A DNA stretch of 64,000 nucleotides, taken from contig NZ_AP017422.1 in the NCBI RefSeq assembly GCF_002355595.1, positions 3,162,001 to 3,226,000 on the forward strand. Reading direction: 5' to 3'. Position 1 is the stretch's first letter; each line of letters opens with the position of its first letter. The notes under the pieces were generated by a model. The model saw nothing but the letters and a program-made list of their open reading frames with translations. It did no database searches and was not told the DNA's origin. The DNA comes from Filimonas lacunae (GTDB lineage: Bacteria; Bacteroidota; Bacteroidia; Chitinophagales; Chitinophagaceae). Shown here piece after piece: positions 52,371 to 60,799 of the stretch. Both the position numbers and the translations under genes were made by a program.

Positions 52371-53092
52371 CTTCTATACTCCTCTATCAGTGGCTTTATT
52401 TTACTCTTTTCCGACAAGTAAGTGATTTCCAACCGGGCATCCGGTTTACCTATACGTGCAAAAATGGTATTGTGTAAATATACTTCCAGGTAGGCGTGTT
52501 TATTATCTCCGGTATCATCTTCTGTAATGCGTACATCTACTACGGCTGTCCACGGCACAAATTCCAGCCGCTTCATCCATAGTCCTTTTTTATCCAGCTT
52601 TAAACTGGCCGAATTATCGCTCAGCTTTTTAGCCCCCCATAAGGTAAAAAAGATACCCTGCAATGCGAGAAAAAACGCAACAAAGGGAGATACTTTATAA
52701 AAGACAAACCCTCCCACTCCCACTATCGCTAATCCCACCCCAAACAGCAGCACAAATATCTTTTGCCATCTGGGCTGAAAAAACTCCGCTTCATAGCTGG
52801 CTGGCTCATCCAGATAAAAAGGCTGGTTCTGTAAAATGCTTTTAATATGATAATAAGTGCCATCCGGCATTTTAGCCCATTTCTCTTTCTGGTAATTATG
52901 CCCCTGCGTTACATACGACAACGAACTTATCAGTAAAAAAATGATCTCGCCCCTTCCTGTATGGTATACATAAGCAGCTACATACACCAATGCCATCATT
53001 AACAGGAACAATACACCAGGTAATACATATACGTACAGGTAAAAATTTCTTTGTCTTATTGCCTTATCCGATTCATCATTCGAATACACCAT
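52340..53092 (-). CDS. Unknown membrane protein with C-terminal PH-like domain
   Basis: A 250-residue protein with four predicted helices in two pairs (about 24-62 and 110-152). The C-terminal 90 residues are soluble, with KLDKKGLWMKRLEFVPWTAV, VDVRITEDDTG, HAYLEVYLHNTIFARIGKPD and ARLEITYLSEKSKIKPLIEE, a layout like bacterial PH/YdbS-type domains. No family name can be given with confidence. It precedes an unknown lipoprotein gene on the same strand (35 nt between genes, the lipoprotein gene being upstream). Confidence 0.65.
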   Translation of the reverse strand: MVYSNDESDKAIRQRNFYLYVYVLPGVLFLLMMALVYVAAYVYHTGRGEIIFLLISSLSYVTQGHNYQKEKWAKMPDGTYYHIKSILQNQPFYLDEPASYEAEFFQPRWQKIFVLLFGVGLAIVGVGGFVFYKVSPFVAFFLALQGIFFTLWGAKKLSDNSASLKLDKKGLWMKRLEFVPWTAVVDVRITEDDTGDNKHAYLEVYLHNTIFARIGKPDARLEITYLSEKSKIKPLIEEYRSLAIQTPVHE

Positions 53093-53127
53093 TTGATTGC
53101 ATATTTAGGGCTGAGTAATTAAACCTG

Positions 53128-53757
53128 TTAAGGTTGCAGGGTAAAAATAGTGCTATTGCCATTTTCTTCAAACCCTACCAGTCCTTTATTTTTAGCTATC
53201 CAGAAATGGGATATTGTTTGCCCATTCCTGACTGTATCTGCAATGATTTCCTGTACCTGGGTAAACTCACGACCATTCAATTGTAAACTTTCATGGTATT
53301 GCGTATGTGCTAAATGTGAATTACTATATACATATCCTGTATCGGAAAGGCAGTTGCCAAAATAATCCAGGCCATTCACTTCTATGTCGGCATATTGAAC
53401 CTCATTATTCACTTTCGTTTCATAAATATTCAGGTAGATATACTGAGGTTTCTCTCCTGTGCTCATAGTGGCCCCGGCCGAGCATGCTTCCGAGTTAAAA
53501 TGATTACCACTGGTATAGGCATCCGTTGCAGTGTTTTCATTCAGTTTCATTGAATCGATTTGTCCATTGCTACCTGAGAAATAATAGGTGTGAGTAGTGT
53601 CGTAAGGAAACCAGGTATACAACTGAGTATCGCTGAAAGCAATACACTCGCGGGGATTACTACAAGATAAAGACAATACAACAGCGAAGGCAGTTATTAA
53701 ATGGTTGGTTGCGGCAAAAAAATGCCGGAGTGTAGATCTGTTTTTGGCGGCAAACAT
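53128..53757 (-). CDS. Unknown lipoprotein, 209 aa
   Basis: A lipoprotein with a long leader (about 31 residues, VVLSLSCSNP, Cys32). The mature part is beta-rich with four further cysteines, for example YTWFPYDTTHTYYFSGSNG, ADIEVNGLDYFGNCLSDTG, and ends with ISHFWIAKNKGLVGFEENGN. No family recognised. It is probably in one transcript with the downstream membrane protein gene at 52340-53092. Confidence 0.7.
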   Translation of the reverse strand: MFAAKNRSTLRHFFAATNHLITAFAVVLSLSCSNPRECIAFSDTQLYTWFPYDTTHTYYFSGSNGQIDSMKLNENTATDAYTSGNHFNSEACSAGATMSTGEKPQYIYLNIYETKVNNEVQYADIEVNGLDYFGNCLSDTGYVYSNSHLAHTQYHESLQLNGREFTQVQEIIADTVRNGQTISHFWIAKNKGLVGFEENGNSTIFTLQP

Positions 53758-53912
53758 CTGGTACGTTTTTTCATTATCTAAGAGGCCAAAACGCTAATTA
53801 TTGTTGCCTGTGAATCGTTAAAAGCAACTTATAATTCTATTAACATTAGCTGAATAACTGTGACTTACATCACTATCTTAAAGGTTTACACTTCCCTACC
53901 AACACATCGCCC

Positions 53913-53920
53913 TAACTTTG
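53913..53920 (+). promoter_or_regulatory. -7 promoter element of yqhD-like gene
   Basis: TAACTTTG, exact match to TAnnTTTG, 26 nt before the start codon. No TTG at the normal distance. Confidence 0.4.
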
Positions 53921-53946
53921 CCTGCAGAAAGTAAAAACATCCTACC

Positions 53947-55107
53947 ATGAACAATTTTGAGTTATACAACCCTACCAAGCTCGTGTTTGGTGAGGGACAG
54001 ATTGCCAAACTAAAAGACCTGGTGCCCCAAAACGCACGGGTAATAATGGTGTATGGCGGCGGCAGTATTTTTAAGAACGGGATATATGACCAGGTGAAAG
54101 CAGCATTGGAAGGTTTTTCCGTTACTGAGTTTGGTGGCATTGAGGCCAATCCACACTACGAAACGCTGATGAAAGCGGTGGAAGTTATCCGTAACGAGCA
54201 GCTAGATTTTATACTGGCTGTAGGTGGCGGGTCGGTGATTGATGGGGCTAAGTTCATTTCTGCCGCAGTGAAGTTTGCAGGTGATCCTAAAGAGATATTG
54301 CATAAAAGAATGTCTATCCGTGACAATGCCATTCCGTTTGGGGCTGTGCTTACCATACCGGCTACCGGCAGTGAAATGAACTCCGGTTCGGTGGTTACCA
54401 TTGCTGCCACCCAGGAGAAGCTGGCCTTTGGTGGCCCGGCTATGTTCCCGGTATTTTCTATATGCGATCCCAAGGTGATCATCTCCCTGCCCAAAAGGCA
54501 ATTACAGAATGGTGTAATAGATGCCTTTACACATGTGATGGAGCAATACCTCACCTATCCTATTGATGCATTACTGCAGGACAGGTTTTCGGAAAGCATT
54601 CTGCAAACACTGGTGGAAATAGGCCCTAAAGTAGTTGAACAACCAGAGAACTATACCCTGGCTTCTAACTTTATGTGGTGCTGTACTATGGCATTGAACG
54701 GACTGATTCAAAAAGGTGTGCCTACCGATTGGGCTACACATATGATCGGGCACGAGCTTACCGCGTTATATGGTATTGATCATGCACGCACCCTGGCTAT
54801 TATTGCTCCCAACTTATACAAAGTGCTGTTTAGCGCTAAAAAAGACAAGCTGGCGCAATACGGACGCCGTGTATGGAATATTACCGGCAACGACACAGAT
54901 GCTATCGCCCGTGAAGCCATCCTGAAAACGGAAGCTTTTTTTGCAGAGATGGGTATGCCTGGTAATTTATCTTCTCAAACACCAGACTATGCCAACACTG
55001 CCAATATCATTGTACAACGCTTTGAAACCCGCGGCTGGGCAAAGCTGGGTGAAAACGGTATTGTTACGCCCGATAAGGTAAAAGAGATTGTAGAATTAAG
55101 CTACTAG
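53947..55107 (+). CDS. yqhD: Iron-containing alcohol dehydrogenase, YqhD-type
   Basis: A 386-residue group III alcohol dehydrogenase, nearly the same length and motif order as E. coli YqhD: MNNFELYNPTKLVFGEGQIA, ARVIMVYGGGSIFKNGIYDQ, LAVGGGSVIDGAKFISAAVK, PATGSEMNSGSVV, and the metal ligand region DAFTHVMEQYL and DWATHMIGHELTALYGIDHA. YqhD reduces short-chain and lipid-derived aldehydes with NADPH. It is monocistronic, with its own -7 element and a terminator. Confidence 0.94.
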   Translation: MNNFELYNPTKLVFGEGQIAKLKDLVPQNARVIMVYGGGSIFKNGIYDQVKAALEGFSVTEFGGIEANPHYETLMKAVEVIRNEQLDFILAVGGGSVIDGAKFISAAVKFAGDPKEILHKRMSIRDNAIPFGAVLTIPATGSEMNSGSVVTIAATQEKLAFGGPAMFPVFSICDPKVIISLPKRQLQNGVIDAFTHVMEQYLTYPIDALLQDRFSESILQTLVEIGPKVVEQPENYTLASNFMWCCTMALNGLIQKGVPTDWATHMIGHELTALYGIDHARTLAIIAPNLYKVLFSAKKDKLAQYGRRVWNITGNDTDAIAREAILKTEAFFAEMGMPGNLSSQTPDYANTANIIVQRFETRGWAKLGENGIVTPDKVKEIVELSY

Positions 55108-55126
55108 CAGATAAAACATAATATAC

Positions 55127-55163
55127 AAATGCCTTCTGCCATAGAAGGCATTTGTGTTTTCCC
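55127..55163 (+). terminator. Intrinsic terminator after yqhD
   Basis: Perfect 11-bp stem AAATGCCTTCT / AGAAGGCATTT, 5-nt loop, then TGTGTTTT. Confidence 0.75.
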
Positions 55164-55200
55164 GGGTAATAGAAACAGGTTTTTCGTACTTTAACAAATA

Positions 55201-55238
55201 AAAAAGCTATCACCCCTTTTACAGAAGTGATAGCCTTT
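55201..55238 (-). terminator. Terminator of the 131-aa secreted protein gene
   Basis: On the minus strand: GCTATCAC / GTGATAGC stem with a 13-nt loop, followed by T5-6; 24 nt after the gene stop. Confidence 0.7.
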
Positions 55239-55261
55239 ACTATAAAGAATAACGTGATTGA

Positions 55262-55657
55262 TTAACCGGCTCCGGGAGTTTCCCAGTTAAACGGATCTAC
55301 ACAAGGATCGCATTTAAATTTCAGCACCTTACCCAGCGACTGTCCTTTACTGCCTTTTTTCACAAACACATAGGCCAGATCCAACGCTTCTTCTACCTCT
55401 TTCCCATTTTCATCACGGCCTTTTAATATTACTTCGTAATACTTACCATTGTCAACAGATTTCACAAACACTTCGCCAACGGTAATACGTTTCATCTCGT
55501 CACCCTCGCAGCAGCTGCACCACAGCACTACAGAGGTTTCTTTTTTCAGGTAGGCTACTGCTTTTTCAGCCTGTTCGTGGCTGATCAAAGCCAGCTGGTC
55601 TGCCTTGGCAAAACAGGTGATCAGCAGTAAGCACACTACGCCAATACATTTTTTCAT
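55262..55657 (-). CDS. Unknown small secreted protein with cysteine pairs
   Basis: About 131 residues from the ATG at 55657 (MKKCIGVVCLLLITCFAKAD, a signal peptide); a start 36 nt upstream is less likely. The mature part has helices (HEQAEKAVAYLKKETSVVLW), a CSCC set in LWCSCCEGDEMKRITVGEVF, and a late CDPC. The four-to-six cysteines may bind a metal or form disulfides. I recognise no family. Confidence 0.68.
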   Translation of the reverse strand: MKKCIGVVCLLLITCFAKADQLALISHEQAEKAVAYLKKETSVVLWCSCCEGDEMKRITVGEVFVKSVDNGKYYEVILKGRDENGKEVEEALDLAYVFVKKGSKGQSLGKVLKFKCDPCVDPFNWETPGAG

Positions 55658-55845
55658 GGATAGAATTGATTTTTTGCTGCCTGGGACGAACAAATATTAT
55701 GCCTTTTTATAATTTGGATAAGATATAGTCACTCCTGTTAAAACAGGCTTTACCGCAATTCTTTTATTGCCGGTGCAGCCTGGCAAAAGCAATAGAATGG
55801 ATTGACTATAAATGACTTCTGACCAGAAACGGGGATATTATTTTT

Positions 55846-55877
55846 TGGTGTTGTATGTAACTCCCCCTTATCTTCGC
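55846..55877 (+). promoter_or_regulatory. Promoter of the 82-aa gene
   Basis: TTG (55846-55848), 21-nt spacer, TATCTTCG (55870-55877), one mismatch from the -7 consensus; start codon 10 nt later. Confidence 0.45.
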
Positions 55878-55887
55878 GCCCCTTTTT

Positions 55888-56136
55888 ATGGCAACAAATC
55901 CGATATCAGACACAGAAATTACCGAGTTACATGATTTCTTTCATGCACATACAGACAGATTACCGGAAACATTACTTATTTCTCCTGCTGAGACAGTGAA
56001 TAATGTACGCAACCTGGTAAATGATACTTTTGCTATCCTCAATTTGGAAGGCATCCCCGATCGTATCAGGAACATGCGTATAAATATGCTCAGGAAAATA
56101 AGGGTGGCTCTTCAAAAAGAAGGAATAGGTATATAG
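55888..56136 (+). CDS. Small helical protein, DUF6965-like
   Basis: An 82-residue protein, likely all-helical: TEITELHDFFHAHTDRLPET, SPAETVNNVRNLVNDTFAIL, and RIRNMRINMLRKIRVALQKE. The order resembles small Bacteroidota proteins annotated DUF6965, though from memory only. No signal peptide or cysteine. It has its own promoter and a shared bidirectional terminator, so it is probably expressed. Confidence 0.55.
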   Translation: MATNPISDTEITELHDFFHAHTDRLPETLLISPAETVNNVRNLVNDTFAILNLEGIPDRIRNMRINMLRKIRVALQKEGIGI

Positions 56137-56153
56137 CGTTCTATCCTCCATAC

Positions 56154-56191
56154 AAAAGTGGGTGTCCATCATTGATGAAACACCCACTTTT
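56154..56191. terminator. Bidirectional terminator
   Basis: Stem AAAAGTGGGTGT / ACACCCACTTTT (12 bp) with a 14-nt loop, between convergent genes; A/T-tracts on both sides let it serve both strands. Confidence 0.75.
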
Positions 56192-56208
56192 ATGTAATGA
56201 TACGTTCC

Positions 56209-58551
56209 CTAGAATTTAAACGCTACACTGGCCAGGAAGTTAACCGGCTTTTGCGCAGTGCCATTGTTATTCCAATATTGCTGACCTGTGAGGTTATTTC
56301 CTTTCAGGGATAAGCGATATGTTTTCTGATCAAAGAATACGGTTGCATTTACTAAAGTGTACGCAGGCACTTTAAAGCTATTGGTAGCTTCAAACCAGGA
56401 TTCTCCTACATAGTTACCACCCGCACCAAAGCCCAGGCCTTTGGTTTTTCCTTTGGTGATAACATAGCTTGCCCAAAAGTTAATGGTGTTATTAGGACTG
56501 AACACTACTTGTTTGCCTTGTGTAGCAGCACTAGCCTTTGTATACTCATTTTTGTTATAAGCATAACCCGATACTATGTTCAAACCTGCTACCGGATTTG
56601 CAATCAATTCTACCTCTACCCCTCTGCTACGTTGTGTGCCATCCTGGAAAGTATACTTTTTACCTCCTATGGATTCATCGCGGGTAGCATTGGTAATGTC
56701 AATATTATAGAAACTTACCCCTCCGTTTAATTTATTACTCAGCAAAGCAAACTTAACACCACCTTCCCACTGATTACCATACTGTGGTTTAGCCATTACA
56801 ATGTTATCTCCCTGTGTTAAAGGGCCCAGGTTCACAAAGCCATTCATGTAGTTACCAAACAGCGACAGTTTATTATGAAGCATCTGGTACACCACACCAA
56901 ACTTAGGTGACACCGAAGTTTGATTATAGGCGTTAGCATACAAACCTGTGCTTTGCGTGTAGAGGCCATCAGTCGAATACCTGTCTACCCGCACACTGGC
57001 CATAGCAATCAGCTCAGGAGTAATGTTAATAGCATCTGATACATAGGCGCTCACATTCAGCGTTTTAGTGGAAGTAACAACAAAACCTTTTTGAGCAGAC
57101 AGCGCATTGATCTTATCAGTGTTCATAACAGGCTGTGCTTTATTCAATCTTACGGTATCGTAGTTAACTGTCACGCGATTCAGCTGATTGTAATTATAAT
57201 TGTAATCTACCCCAACCACCATCCTGTTGCGCAGGGAGCCGATATGAAAATCGCCGATAAAGTTTTGCTGAAACTCCGTGTTGCCAAATGTTTCGGGCGT
57301 TTGGTTTCTTACCGAGCGGCCGAAAGTAGAATCGGTGATCATGGTGATGGTTGTCCAGTACAAATGCTTGTAAAAACCGTTGGAGTACAGATAATTGGTT
57401 TGTGACTTCCATTGATCAGAGATCTTATACTCCATCTGAAACTGGATATTGTCTATGCCATTGCTAATATCAATGCTATTGTTGATAAGCGAAGATTTAT
57501 AAGCAAGTGGCAGGTCTTTGAAATTGCGGTAAGAAGTATTCTTCAAAGAATCGATAGCAAAGGCAGTGGTGGTGTAGTTGCCCCTGGTAAACTCCGCATC
57601 AATCGTAAATTTCAGACGATCGCTGGCGAGGTAAGTAAAGGTGGGGGCAAATGTGATGTTTTTATTGAAACCCTGATCCTGAAAAGAGCCTTCCGATTGC
57701 ACCCCGGCATTTACACGCATCAACAGGGTTTTGTCTTTATTCAATGGCGAATTTACATCTGCCGTTAACCTGCTGAATGCAAAGCTGCCGCCGGTAAGGC
57801 TCACTTCTGCGCCAAAATCGGCAAAAGGCTTCTTGGTTACATAGTTATATACGCCGCCAAAAGTAACGTTACGGTTGCTGCCAAACAGGGTGCCGGCCGG
57901 GCCTTTGATAGCCTCTACCCTTTCAAGGATAATAGGGTTCAATGGAACGATGGCGCTGGTGGCCATGCCATTGCGCATACCAATGGTAGTGGTAAACCCC
58001 CGCATACTAAAGCCTTGCGAACCACCTGCCGAAAAGTTGGGCACTGCACCGGGAATGTTACGGAACAGCTCGGTGCGCTCAGTAGCCATTTGCTCTTGTA
58101 TCAGCTGGCGATCCACTACATTATACACCTGCGGGTTTTCCAAATTGCGTAATGGCATCCTTGCTACCTGTTCACTGGTTTTATCAGCAAACTTGTTTCG
58201 CGCATTGGTCACTGTTACTTCTTCCAGCTGTGTATTAGATACTGTCAGTTGCACTGCAACAGCGGTGATCTTATCTTTTTCTACCACCACCTGTTGCTTG
58301 AGTGTTTCATATCCTACCAGTGACACTTCCAGCTGGTAAGTGCCAGGGGTTACTTTGTTTAGGAGGAAAGAGCCATTATCCTCCGTCATCACTCCTTTGT
58401 TCGTGCCTTTTAATACCACATGCACAAAGGAGGCGGGTTTATTATCACTGGTGGTTACCTGTCCTTTAATGGTTCCGGACTCAGGGTCTGCCTTTTTGCC
58501 GAATGCACAAAAAGGCAAAGCAAGGATAAGTGAGTAGATCAGTTGCTTCAT
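56209..58551 (-). CDS. TonB-dependent siderophore receptor
   Basis: A 780-residue outer membrane receptor. Signal peptide 1-18, then a carboxypeptidase-regulatory-like beta domain (about 24-105: GTIKGQVTTSDNKPASFVHV, TYQLEVSLVGYETLKQQVVV). The plug follows, with QLIQEQMATERTELFRNIPG, GSQGFSMRGFTTTIGMRNGM and PIILERVEAIKGPAGTLFGS, as in FpvA/FhuE-type siderophore receptors. The 22-strand barrel ends in VNFLASVAFKF with the terminal Phe needed for Bam. No SusD or siderophore genes are adjacent. It faces the LLM gene divergently across 303 nt. Confidence 0.92.
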   Translation of the reverse strand: MKQLIYSLILALPFCAFGKKADPESGTIKGQVTTSDNKPASFVHVVLKGTNKGVMTEDNGSFLLNKVTPGTYQLEVSLVGYETLKQQVVVEKDKITAVAVQLTVSNTQLEEVTVTNARNKFADKTSEQVARMPLRNLENPQVYNVVDRQLIQEQMATERTELFRNIPGAVPNFSAGGSQGFSMRGFTTTIGMRNGMATSAIVPLNPIILERVEAIKGPAGTLFGSNRNVTFGGVYNYVTKKPFADFGAEVSLTGGSFAFSRLTADVNSPLNKDKTLLMRVNAGVQSEGSFQDQGFNKNITFAPTFTYLASDRLKFTIDAEFTRGNYTTTAFAIDSLKNTSYRNFKDLPLAYKSSLINNSIDISNGIDNIQFQMEYKISDQWKSQTNYLYSNGFYKHLYWTTITMITDSTFGRSVRNQTPETFGNTEFQQNFIGDFHIGSLRNRMVVGVDYNYNYNQLNRVTVNYDTVRLNKAQPVMNTDKINALSAQKGFVVTSTKTLNVSAYVSDAINITPELIAMASVRVDRYSTDGLYTQSTGLYANAYNQTSVSPKFGVVYQMLHNKLSLFGNYMNGFVNLGPLTQGDNIVMAKPQYGNQWEGGVKFALLSNKLNGGVSFYNIDITNATRDESIGGKKYTFQDGTQRSRGVEVELIANPVAGLNIVSGYAYNKNEYTKASAATQGKQVVFSPNNTINFWASYVITKGKTKGLGFGAGGNYVGESWFEATNSFKVPAYTLVNATVFFDQKTYRLSLKGNNLTGQQYWNNNGTAQKPVNFLASVAFKF

Positions 58552-58854
58552 AAAGAGGTGGAAATTTGCGCGCGAAATTACCAGATACCCTCCTGCCTGC
58601 TTTTCACAAACAGGAAAACCCTTTACGCAAAGCGGAATTAATTACAGATAAGTAAGGGTATTGCGTAGACAGGATGCTTTATTAAAGGGATAAAATAAAA
58701 TTTTCAATCTACAGACTTCATGGAGGAAACTAAAGCCAAAGAAATAAAGCAACCTTTTGTTAAGTGCCCTATACCCAGGTATAGCAGTATACTTTAGGAT
58801 AGCAATATCTTTTGTATAGCATCCCCCCTGTAGCTTTGCTGTAATATTATAACT
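58552..58854. promoter_or_regulatory. Divergent intergenic region, receptor/LLM oxidoreductase
   Basis: About 300 AT-rich bases. TAGCTTTG at 58831-58838, an exact -7 element, lies 16 nt before the LLM start; TTG at 58812 is slightly too close (16-nt spacer). No Fur box could be made out by eye. Confidence 0.4.
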
Positions 58855-59880
58855 ATGGAAATAGGGATAGACAGTTTTGCGTCGGCCATGTATGGCACCA
58901 ACACCTTGAGCAGCGTTGATGCTATGGAGCAGTTACTGAACCGCATTGTGCATGCCGATGAGGTGGGGCTTGATGTATTTGGTATAGGCGAACACCATAG
59001 AAAAGAGTTTCTTGATTCTGCCACTGCCGTGATTTTGTCCGCTGCTGCTGCCCGAACCAAACGTATCCGGCTCACCAGTGCTGTAACTGTACTTAGCGCA
59101 TCCGACCCTGTACGTGTGTTTCAGCAATTTGCCACACTTGACCTCATTTCCAAAGGCCGTGCAGAAATGGTAGTGGGCCGTGGCTCTTCCGTAGAGGCCT
59201 ACCCGCTTTTTGGCTTTAACCTGGATGATTACGATGCCTTGTTCCGGGAAAAGCTGGACTTGTTGTTACAGATAAGGGATAACGAGTTCATCAACTGGTC
59301 GGGCAAGTTCAGAGCACCAATTCCCCATCTTCCAGTTTATCCCCGGCCTGCACAGGAAAAAATGCCCGTATGGCTGGGCGTAGGTGGCACACCGGCGTCA
59401 TTTGCAAGAGCAGGCACATTGGGCTTGCCCTTAATGGTGGCTATTATCGGAGGTAACACTTCCCGCTTCCGTTCACTCATCGATTTATACCGGGAAGCTG
59501 GCGCCAAAGCAGGTTTCCGCCCGGAACAATTAAAGGTAGGACTGCACTCGCCCGGCTATGTGGCGGACAGCAGCGAACGTGCAGTAAACGAATACTATCC
59601 CGGGTATGAAGAATTATGGACAAAATTGGGGCGTGAACGTGGCTGGCCGCCCGTAACCCGCGCACAGTTCAATCATTTAATTGGCCCGCAGGGGGCATTG
59701 CTGGTGGGAAGTGCGGAACAGGTTGCTGAAAAGCTTGTACGTCACAGTGAGTCACTGGGTGGCATAGACCGCTTTACCTTCCAGATGGATAATGCCGGGT
59801 TAACGCATGAGCAGTTGATGCGTTCTATTGAACTTATTGGCGAAAAATTGATTCCCCTTGTAAACAGGCATACATTATAA
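58855..59880 (+). CDS. LLM-class flavin-dependent oxidoreductase
   Basis: A 341-residue luciferase-like monooxygenase of the F420/FMN TIM-barrel type. Blocks: MEIGIDSFASAMYGTNTLSS, ADEVGLDVFGIGEHHRKEFL, RLTSAVTVLSASDPVRVFQQ, and GRAEMVVGRGSSVEAYPLFG. The C-terminus has HSESLGGIDRFTFQMDNAGL. Likely FMN-dependent oxidation of an unknown compound; many such genes respond to redox state. It is followed after 68 nt by the kinase gene, whose start lies in a palindrome. Confidence 0.87.
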   Translation: MEIGIDSFASAMYGTNTLSSVDAMEQLLNRIVHADEVGLDVFGIGEHHRKEFLDSATAVILSAAAARTKRIRLTSAVTVLSASDPVRVFQQFATLDLISKGRAEMVVGRGSSVEAYPLFGFNLDDYDALFREKLDLLLQIRDNEFINWSGKFRAPIPHLPVYPRPAQEKMPVWLGVGGTPASFARAGTLGLPLMVAIIGGNTSRFRSLIDLYREAGAKAGFRPEQLKVGLHSPGYVADSSERAVNEYYPGYEELWTKLGRERGWPPVTRAQFNHLIGPQGALLVGSAEQVAEKLVRHSESLGGIDRFTFQMDNAGLTHEQLMRSIELIGEKLIPLVNRHTL

Positions 59881-59920
59881 ATAATACCTACTTCCGGATT
59901 ATAGCAGTTATCTGCATTTG

Positions 59921-59954
59921 TTTCATGTGCAATTTCATATAATTGCACATGAAA
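59921..59954. repeat. Perfect 14-bp inverted repeat over a start codon
   Basis: TTTCATGTGCAATT (59921-59934), 6-nt spacer, AATTGCACATGAAA (59941-59954). The ATG of the next gene (59949-59951) lies inside the right arm. It may be an operator or a translation-blocking hairpin. Confidence 0.85.
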
Positions 59955-60476
59955 ATTGCTATCATTGGAGCACATCGGGTGGGAAAAACAACATTAGCAG
60001 AACAACTGCAGGAGCAAATGCCCACATTTGTGTTGAACAGGGAACCATATTACGAGCTGGAGGAATCGGGCTACCAGTTTGCTGAAACGCCTTATGTAGA
60101 CGACTTTTTAAAACAGTTTTCCTTCTCCGTACAACAAATCTCCGAAAGCGAAAACAATACCCTGTTCGACAGATGTCCCATTGATATACTAGCCTATATT
60201 CATGCTATTGATCCAGGCAAATCTCTTCAGTCATTGTTTGAAACAACCTATTCTGTCATTCACGAAATTGACCTGCTTGTTTTTGTGCCAATAGAAGATC
60301 CGGATATCATACACTGCGATACAGCTGACTTTCCTAAACTGCGGCGGAAAGTGAATGAGATACTATATAATTGGATAGATGACTGGGGAATAAAGACCAT
60401 TGAAGTAAAAGGCACCTTGATAAACCGGAAGAAACAGGTACTGGATGCTATAAAGCAACAGGCAAATCATCTTTGA
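59949..60476 (+). CDS. P-loop nucleotide kinase-like protein (AAA_28/NadR-like)
   Basis: A 175-residue protein from the ATG at 59949 (MKIAIIGAHRVGKTTLAEQL). The Walker A is GAHRVGKTT at residues 7-15; DRCPIDILAYIHAIDP follows a Walker-B-like position, and a C-terminal RKKQVLDAIKQQ helix closes the fold. It resembles small kinases related to NadR or thymidylate kinase, substrate unknown. The start codon is inside a perfect inverted repeat; a TTG 6 nt upstream is also in the arm, so the start is structured in any case. Confidence 0.8.
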   Translation: MKIAIIGAHRVGKTTLAEQLQEQMPTFVLNREPYYELEESGYQFAETPYVDDFLKQFSFSVQQISESENNTLFDRCPIDILAYIHAIDPGKSLQSLFETTYSVIHEIDLLVFVPIEDPDIIHCDTADFPKLRRKVNEILYNWIDDWGIKTIEVKGTLINRKKQVLDAIKQQANHL

Positions 60477-60799
60477 TAAGTACCATCACTCCCGCTTATC
60501 TCCAGCCTTTCTAAAAGAAGACTGTTGCCCGATTCTAAAAGGGAGACAACCCTCTTTGCAATAAGAGTTATTAAGTTTACTTAGGTGGGTAATATCCTGT
60601 CTCTTACTACTATAAACTATAAAATCAGTAAAGCAAAAGCAGGTAAAAATTGCCTGTGTTGGTAAAAACAACGCAGCCCATATACAAAAAAGGTGATTTT
60701 ATCTAAAAGCAGCCATTGGCTACCGCATAATTCCAGAAAGTTATGGCATATTGCAACTTATGAACACCAGCTGTTAAAACCAGCCATTACTCTACCGTT
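60477..60799. other. Intergenic region upstream of the DUF5686 gene
   Basis: About 320 bases, with weak local dyads near 60530-60560 and no clear promoter or gene. Confidence 0.35.
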
